A DNA stretch of 10,736 bases from an uncultured Rhodobacter sp. GTDB taxonomy: Bacteria; Pseudomonadota; Alphaproteobacteria; Rhodobacterales; Rhodobacteraceae. Within the stretch, counting starts at the first letter, position 1. Every line of letters starts with the position of its first letter. Shown piece after piece: positions 6,997 through 10,736 of the stretch. The stretch spans positions 1-10,736 of the forward strand of contig CALGTJ010000545.1 of assembly GCA_937901435.1 (NCBI GenBank), given 5' to 3'. The translations under genes were made by a program, and so were the position numbers. The notes below the pieces were generated by a model. That model saw only the letters and a program-made list of their open reading frames with translations. It was not told the origin of the DNA and did no database searches.

Positions 6997-7013
6997 GTTT
7001 ACAAGGTGTTTAC
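6997..7013 (+). promoter_or_regulatory. Direct repeat GTTTAC with 11-bp period before the flippase gene
   Basis: GTTTAC occurs at 6997-7002 and again at 7008-7013, one helical turn apart, 24 bases before the preferred flippase start at 7037. The spacing (TTTA-N7-TTTA) resembles the half-site layout bound by OmpR-family regulators such as alphaproteobacterial CtrA (TTAA-N7-TTAA), but the bases are not that consensus. If the flippase began at the GTG at 6968, this stretch would be coding. Confidence 0.3.
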
Positions 7014-7036
7014 CACAATCAACCGGACCCGCCCAA

Positions 7037-8272
7037 ATGATCCTCCGCTTCAAACCACCGCAGATCGTGCAGAACCTCCTTGCCTATGGCGCCTCAGAAG
7101 TTGCGGCCAAAGCCTCTCGGCTTTTGGTGGTTGTTGCGGTGGCCCGCACGCTGGATCTGGAACAGATCGGCATGGCCGCCGCCGCATTGGCCGCCGCCGA
7201 TATCCTCAAATCGCTGACCGAGAATGGCGTGGGCCAGCGCATTATCGCCGCGCCAGAGGCAGAACTGCCGCAAACCTGCGCCACCGCGCATCGGATTTTC
7301 TGGATCTGGTGTATCGGCCTGTTCGTGGCGCAATCCGCGATTGGTGTGGCGCTATACCTTAGCGGCGGCAGCCTCGTGCTGTTGACGCTGATCCTGCTGC
7401 TGGCTGGAGAATACCTGTTCATGCCCGCAGGCCTTGTGCAGACCGCCCTTGCCATGCGCGCCGGAAAACTGCGCCAGACGGCGGCCATTTCCGGGGCGCA
7501 GATCGTGGCGGCCAACCTGATGTCAGCCGTGCTTGCGCTGCTTTGGCCCTCGGCGCTGGCGCTGATCCTGCCCCGGCTGCTGACCGCGCCGTTCTGGCTG
7601 ATCGCCATGCGCCGCCTGCACCCCTGGACGCTTGATCTGTCCGACGGGCGCGCGCCGCTGCGCCCGTTCCTGTCCTTCGGATGGGCGGTTTTGGGTGTTG
7701 AACTGGTCAAGGCGCTGCGTCTGCAGGCGGACAAGCTGATCATCGGCACATTGCTGGGGGCAGAGGCGCTGGGGCCGTATTTCATGGCCTTTAATGCGGG
7801 GCTGGGCTTGGCGACCTCGTTTTCGACCGCGTTTTCCACCGTTCTGTTTCCCCATCTGTGCGCCAGCGACAACAAGGATGTGGCCCTGCGTCAGGGATAT
7901 TTTCTGGCGATGGTTCTGATCTCCCCGGTGGTTTTGTTGCAGGCGGTTTTGGTGCCTTACTACGTGCCGGTGCTGTTCGGGGCGGGCTGGTCGGGGATCG
8001 AAGATATCGTGTCCATCCTGTGCCTTGTGGCCATTCCGACGACGCTTTGGTCGGCCACCGCAGGCTGGTTGCGCGCCACGGGCCGCGCACAGCAAGAGTT
8101 CTGGGTGACTGCCGTGATGACCGCCGCGCTGATGCTCAACACTGTTTTACTCGCACCCCATGGCCTTGCGTCCATTGCGCTTGGCTATGCTCTTGTCGCC
8201 AGCGTCGTGATGGTCGCCGCCTCGTTGCCCGCCTTGATCGCCGCATTTCGTTCACCCTTTGCCGAGGTTTGA
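7037..8272 (+). CDS. Wzx-like oligosaccharide flippase (MOP superfamily)
   Basis: A very hydrophobic 411-residue membrane protein with many predicted helices over most of its length, as in flippases that move lipid-linked sugar repeat units from the cytoplasmic to the periplasmic face. It opens with LLAYGASEVAAKASRLLVVV, typical of the first helix of this family. In the middle, near 231-255, it has the recognisable ADKLIIGTLLG..ALGPYFMAF pattern (Asp-Lys before a helix, then LG.Y). A later FGAGW at 314-318 is also typical. ATG 7037 is preferred because it opens directly onto the conserved N-terminus. The alternative GTG at 6968 has no ribosome site and adds 23 residues that resemble nothing. 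It is the first gene of a tight operon: the next start is three bases past its stop. The sugar unit it carries cannot be told. An O-antigen or teichuronic-type transporter of the same superfamily is the only close alternative. Confidence 0.9.
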   Translation: MILRFKPPQIVQNLLAYGASEVAAKASRLLVVVAVARTLDLEQIGMAAAALAAADILKSLTENGVGQRIIAAPEAELPQTCATAHRIFWIWCIGLFVAQSAIGVALYLSGGSLVLLTLILLLAGEYLFMPAGLVQTALAMRAGKLRQTAAISGAQIVAANLMSAVLALLWPSALALILPRLLTAPFWLIAMRRLHPWTLDLSDGRAPLRPFLSFGWAVLGVELVKALRLQADKLIIGTLLGAEALGPYFMAFNAGLGLATSFSTAFSTVLFPHLCASDNKDVALRQGYFLAMVLISPVVLLQAVLVPYYVPVLFGAGWSGIEDIVSILCLVAIPTTLWSATAGWLRATGRAQQEFWVTAVMTAALMLNTVLLAPHGLASIALGYALVASVVMVAASLPALIAAFRSPFAEV

Positions 8273-8275
8273 TCC

Positions 8276-9235
8276 ATGCCGAAATTCTCTATAATTCTGC
8301 CGTGTTACAATGCCGAGGCCACAATCGGTGACACGCTTGCGAGCCTGCAGGCCCAAAGCGTCACCGAGTGGGAGGCGATCTGCGTCGACGACGGATCCAG
8401 CGATGCCACCTGCGCCAAGATCCAGAGGGCGGCGCGAACTGATCCGCGTATCCGTCTTGTGCGCAACAGCGGCAAAGGCCCAAGCCGGGCGCGCAATTGT
8501 GGCGCAACTGAATACGCAAGCGCGGATCTGCTGGCCTTTTGTGACGCCGATGACCTGTGGCACCTGCAAAAGCTGGCCGATCTGGCGCAGGCGTTCACGG
8601 ATCCCGCGATTGACGGGGCCTATGGGCAGATCGCCTTTTTCCGTGACAGCCCCAAGGATGCCTCTGTGTTTTCCAGCGTGCCGAGGTCTGATCTGAGCGT
8701 TGACATGCTGCTGGGCGAGAACCCGGTTTGCACCATGTCAAATATGGCGATCCGGCGGGATGCGTTTCTGCGCAGCGGTGGATTTGACGAGACGATGGTG
8801 CATAACGAAGACCTTGAATGGCTGATCCGCGTGGTTGGACGCACAGACACCAAGGCGCGCGCGCGCACAGACACCAAGGGGCGCGCGCGCATTGTGGGCT
8901 TGCCCGCCTTGCACACCTATTACCGCAGCAGCCATGGCGGATTGTCCACCGACCTTGAGGCCATGCTGAACGGGCGTGCGCGTGCGCTGGAAACCGCCCG
9001 TGCCCTTGGCGTCACGGCCTCTGGCAGCAGTCACGCTGTGCACCACCGCTATCTGGCGCGCCGCGCCTTGCGTCTAGACCTTGGGCGTGTGGCTGCGCTG
9101 CGCCATGCGATCACCGGCCTTGTCCACAGCCCGCGTGGCTTTTTCTCTCCGTTTCGCCGGGGCGCCTTGACCCTTGCCTGCGCCGCTGGCGCGACCGTTC
9201 TGCCGCGCGCCCTGCGCCGTTCCCTGTTTTCCTGA
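8276..9235 (+). CDS. GT2-family glycosyltransferase (first of two paralogues)
   Basis: A 319-residue cytoplasmic or membrane-associated glycosyltransferase with a GT-A fold that should add a sugar from a nucleotide donor to the growing lipid-linked unit. Motifs: FSIILPCYNAEATI (4-17), VDDGSSD (37-43, nucleotide binding), the GPSRARN loop (68-74), FCDADDLW with the metal-binding DxD (88-95), and NEDLEWL (177-183) with the likely catalytic-base ED pair at 178-179. Directly after the ED helix, residues 189-204 are a duplicated eight-residue unit (RTDTKARA, RTDTKGRA) from a 24-bp tandem repeat. The C-terminus is basic and amphipathic (YLARRALRLDLGRVAALRHA), resembling that of the next gene. The start is supported by GAGG at 8264-8267, eight bases before the ATG, and by a three-base gap after the flippase stop. 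Donor and acceptor are unknown. Confidence 0.93.
   Translation: MPKFSIILPCYNAEATIGDTLASLQAQSVTEWEAICVDDGSSDATCAKIQRAARTDPRIRLVRNSGKGPSRARNCGATEYASADLLAFCDADDLWHLQKLADLAQAFTDPAIDGAYGQIAFFRDSPKDASVFSSVPRSDLSVDMLLGENPVCTMSNMAIRRDAFLRSGGFDETMVHNEDLEWLIRVVGRTDTKARARTDTKGRARIVGLPALHTYYRSSHGGLSTDLEAMLNGRARALETARALGVTASGSSHAVHHRYLARRALRLDLGRVAALRHAITGLVHSPRGFFSPFRRGALTLACAAGATVLPRALRRSLFS
8840..8891 (+). repeat. Near-perfect 24-bp in-frame tandem duplication with alternating GC tracts
   Basis: Copy one is 8840-8863 and copy two 8864-8887, with the match running on for four more bases to 8891. Each unit reads CGCACAGACACCAAGG followed by GC repeats. The only difference is C8856 against G8880, changing Ala to Gly. 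Each unit encodes RTDTK(A/G)RA. The alternating GC stretches (8855-8866 and 8881-8890) may help replication slippage. Confidence 0.9.
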
Positions 9236-9254
9236 CCTGCGAAAGACCCAAGCC

Positions 9255-10265
9255 ATGACCTTTGCCTCGATCATCGTCCCCGCCTTCAACGTCCAGTCCA
9301 CCCTGAACGCGACGCTGACCGCGTTGCTGGACCAGACCTATGCCGACTACGAAATTATCATCGTCGATGACGGCTCTACCGACACCACGGCCCGTCTTGC
9401 CGATGCGGCCGCGCGCCACGACAGGGTGCGGGTGATCCATCAGGCCAACCGGGGGCTGGCCGGCGCGCGCAACAGCGGCATCGCGGCGGCGCGGGGCGAG
9501 GTGATCGGGTTTTGTGATGCGGATGACCTGTGGATGCCGGAAAAGCTGGCCCGCCACGTCGCCCATCTGGACGCCAATCCCGCTGTCGGCATCAGCTATT
9601 CCGGCTCTGCGCTGATCGACGACGCGGGGCGGCTGACGGGCCTGAGCCAGCGGCCAAGGCTGCAAGAGGTGGATCAAAGCACGATTTTCAAGCGTAACCC
9701 CATCGGCAATGGCTCTGCGCTTGTCGTGCGCCGCGCGGTGCTGGACGAGATCGCCTATCAGCCCCGCCGATCCCCGACGCGGCTGTGGTATTTCGACGAG
9801 ACCTTTCGCCAGTCCGAGGACATTGAATGCTGGCTGCGCATCGCTTTGACGACCGACTGGGGCTTTGAGGGCATCGAGGGGCTGCTGACCCATTACCGCG
9901 TCAGTGCCGGTGGTCTTTCTGCCGCCACCGACCGCCAACTTGCCGCGTGGGAGCGGATGGTGACAAAGCTGACCCCGTTGAACCCCGCGTTCTTCGCGGT
10001 CAATACGCCCGCCGCGCGCGCCTATCAGCTGCGCTATCTCAGCCGCCGGGCGATCAGTGACCTTGATGGACCTCGCGCCTTTGCCCTGTGTCGGGCCTCG
10101 CTGGCCTGTTCTTGGTTGCCGCTGCTGGAAGAGACGCGAAAGTCCTGTGTGACGCTCGCAGCCGCTTTCGCGCTGAACCTGATCGGGGCCAATCGGCTTG
10201 TGCGTCTTGTGTCGTCCGTTGCGCGTCGCCGTTCGCGCGCTGGTCTTGCCGGGGCGGAGCAATGA
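9255..10265 (+). CDS. GT2-family glycosyltransferase (second of two paralogues)
   Basis: A 336-residue GT-A fold glycosyltransferase. Motifs: FASIIVPAFNVQSTL (3-17), IVDDGSTD (36-43), RGLAGARNSG (66-75), FCDADDLWMPEKL (86-98) with the DxD site, NGSALVVRR (152-160) and SEDIECWLRI (187-196) with the catalytic-base ED pair. A C-terminal extension (YLSRRAISDLDGPRAFALCRASL, about 261-283) parallels the first GT2 gene, so the two probably arose by duplication and then took different acceptors or donors. It lacks the duplicated loop seen in the first. The start at 9255 opens onto the conserved first strand and has a weak GAAAGA site at 9241-9246. The TTG at 9174 would overlap the previous gene by 62 bases and add 27 unrelated residues. 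It is 19 bases past the previous stop and overlaps the following GT4 gene by four bases (ATGA). Confidence 0.93.
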   Translation: MTFASIIVPAFNVQSTLNATLTALLDQTYADYEIIIVDDGSTDTTARLADAAARHDRVRVIHQANRGLAGARNSGIAAARGEVIGFCDADDLWMPEKLARHVAHLDANPAVGISYSGSALIDDAGRLTGLSQRPRLQEVDQSTIFKRNPIGNGSALVVRRAVLDEIAYQPRRSPTRLWYFDETFRQSEDIECWLRIALTTDWGFEGIEGLLTHYRVSAGGLSAATDRQLAAWERMVTKLTPLNPAFFAVNTPAARAYQLRYLSRRAISDLDGPRAFALCRASLACSWLPLLEETRKSCVTLAAAFALNLIGANRLVRLVSSVARRRSRAGLAGAEQ

Positions 10266-10736
10266 TGCGCGCGCGCGTTGTCCATCTTTGTGATGACACC
10301 ACGGCAGGGGGCGTCATGCGCGTGTTGGATCATATCGTGACAAACCCGGCGATGGCGGTTGAGGCGGACCATATCCTGCACACTGTGGATCGCAACAGCC
10401 TGTCTCTGGGGGCGATAGAGGCGGATGTCATCGTCTCTCATCTCGCCATCAGTTGGCGCGGCCTGCCCATGTTGGCCATATTGCGCGCGCAGCATCCGCG
10501 CATCCCGCTTGTGCATGTGGAACATAGCTATACCCAAGGGTTCGTCGTCGAAAATGTGCGCAATCCCCGTCGCTTTGCCTGCCTTCTGCGCCTTGCCTAC
10601 CGTCTGTTCGACAGGGTTGTCGCCGTCAGCCATGCGCAAGGCCGGTGGCTTTGTGACAGCGGTGCGGTGCCTGCGGTCAAATGTGTCGTGATCCAGTCCT
10701 GCGTCGATCTTGCAGAGTTTCGCGCCATTGCGCCAA
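10262..10736 (+). CDS. GT4-like glycosyltransferase, N-terminal part (3' partial)
   Basis: The frame stays open from ATG 10262 to the right edge (158 full codons), so the gene is cut by the window. The visible protein begins MMRARVVHLCDDTTAGGVMRVLDHI, the first strand and glycine loop of a GT-B fold. It continues with EADVIVSHLAI, a LVHVEHSYTQGF segment and FDRVVAVSHAQGRWL, then VIQSCVDLAEF, the usual run from the N-terminal domain towards the linker in GT4 enzymes. The catalytic C-terminal domain is beyond the edge. Its ATG overlaps the previous stop as ATGA, which points to translational coupling; a second ATG three bases on (10265) is an equal candidate. An alternating GC run (10267-10277) sits directly after the start codons. 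The family call is good; substrate unknown. Confidence 0.82.
   Translation, partial: MMRARVVHLCDDTTAGGVMRVLDHIVTNPAMAVEADHILHTVDRNSLSLGAIEADVIVSHLAISWRGLPMLAILRAQHPRIPLVHVEHSYTQGFVVENVRNPRRFACLLRLAYRLFDRVVAVSHAQGRWLCDSGAVPAVKCVVIQSCVDLAEFRAIAP

Noticed and set aside
7084..7875. Minus-strand open frame (263 codons) opposite the flippase gene
   Set aside because: Ser/Arg/Ala-rich composition expected from reverse reading of hydrophobic codons; no conserved motif.
9111..10262. Long minus-strand open frame (383 codons) opposite the second GT2 gene
   Set aside because: Antisense shadow: the plus strand carries all GT2 motifs, and the minus product is Gly/Arg/Gln-rich with no family signature.
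10267..10277. GC dinucleotide run after the GT4 start as a phase-variation tract
   Set aside because: Only about five and a half units in a GC-rich genome, and it encodes an ordinary Arg/Ala stretch. Too short to claim switching.

Overview
The window looks like part of a cell-surface or exopolysaccharide locus from a GC-rich alphaproteobacterium, probably Rhodobacterales (Roseobacter/Rhodobacter-like). The basis is the strong G/C preference at third codon positions, the style of the proteins, and the pairing of a cysteine-less molybdopterin-fold protein with a hybrid histidine kinase. The taxon is inferred from character, not from a search. I see no tRNA, rRNA, CRISPR array, insertion sequence or phage gene. 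Both ends cut through genes.

Layout. (1) 2-2281, plus strand: the 3' part of a fused glycosyltransferase (a WecG/TagA/CpsF-type GT26 domain joined to an ExoY-type polyprenyl-phosphate sugar-1-phosphate transferase), then galU. A hairpin at 2288-2309 closes this block. (2) 2384-5563, plus strand: a signalling pair. The first gene encodes a small exported protein with a sulfite-oxidase/molybdopterin-binding fold but no cysteine at all. The second encodes an 858-residue membrane-bound hybrid histidine kinase (helical periplasmic sensor, PAS, HisKA, HATPase, receiver, Hpt) with no response regulator beside it. (3) 5638-6834, minus strand: an outer-membrane polysaccharide export protein (OPX, Wza/KpsD/BexD type). 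(4) 6835-7036: a divergent intergenic region with inverted and direct repeats. (5) 7037-10736, plus strand: a tightly packed operon of a Wzx-like flippase, two related GT2 glycosyltransferases, and the start of a GT4 glycosyltransferase that runs off the right edge.

How the genes fit together. The fused enzyme could load the first sugar phosphate on undecaprenyl phosphate and add the second sugar. GalU supplies UDP-glucose. The GT2 and GT4 enzymes extend the repeat unit, the flippase turns it across the inner membrane, and the OPX protein carries the polymer through the outer membrane. The polymerase (Wzy) and co-polymerase/tyrosine kinase (Wzc/PCP) are not in the window.

The best candidate for something little described is the two-gene module at 2384-5563. 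A secreted, apparently non-catalytic molybdopterin-fold protein may be the periplasmic partner of the kinase, whose PAS domain also has His/Arg positions that line up with the haem pocket of FixL. Its place between polysaccharide genes suggests, but does not prove, control of polymer output. A second notable feature is a nearly exact 24-bp in-frame tandem duplication inside the first GT2 gene.
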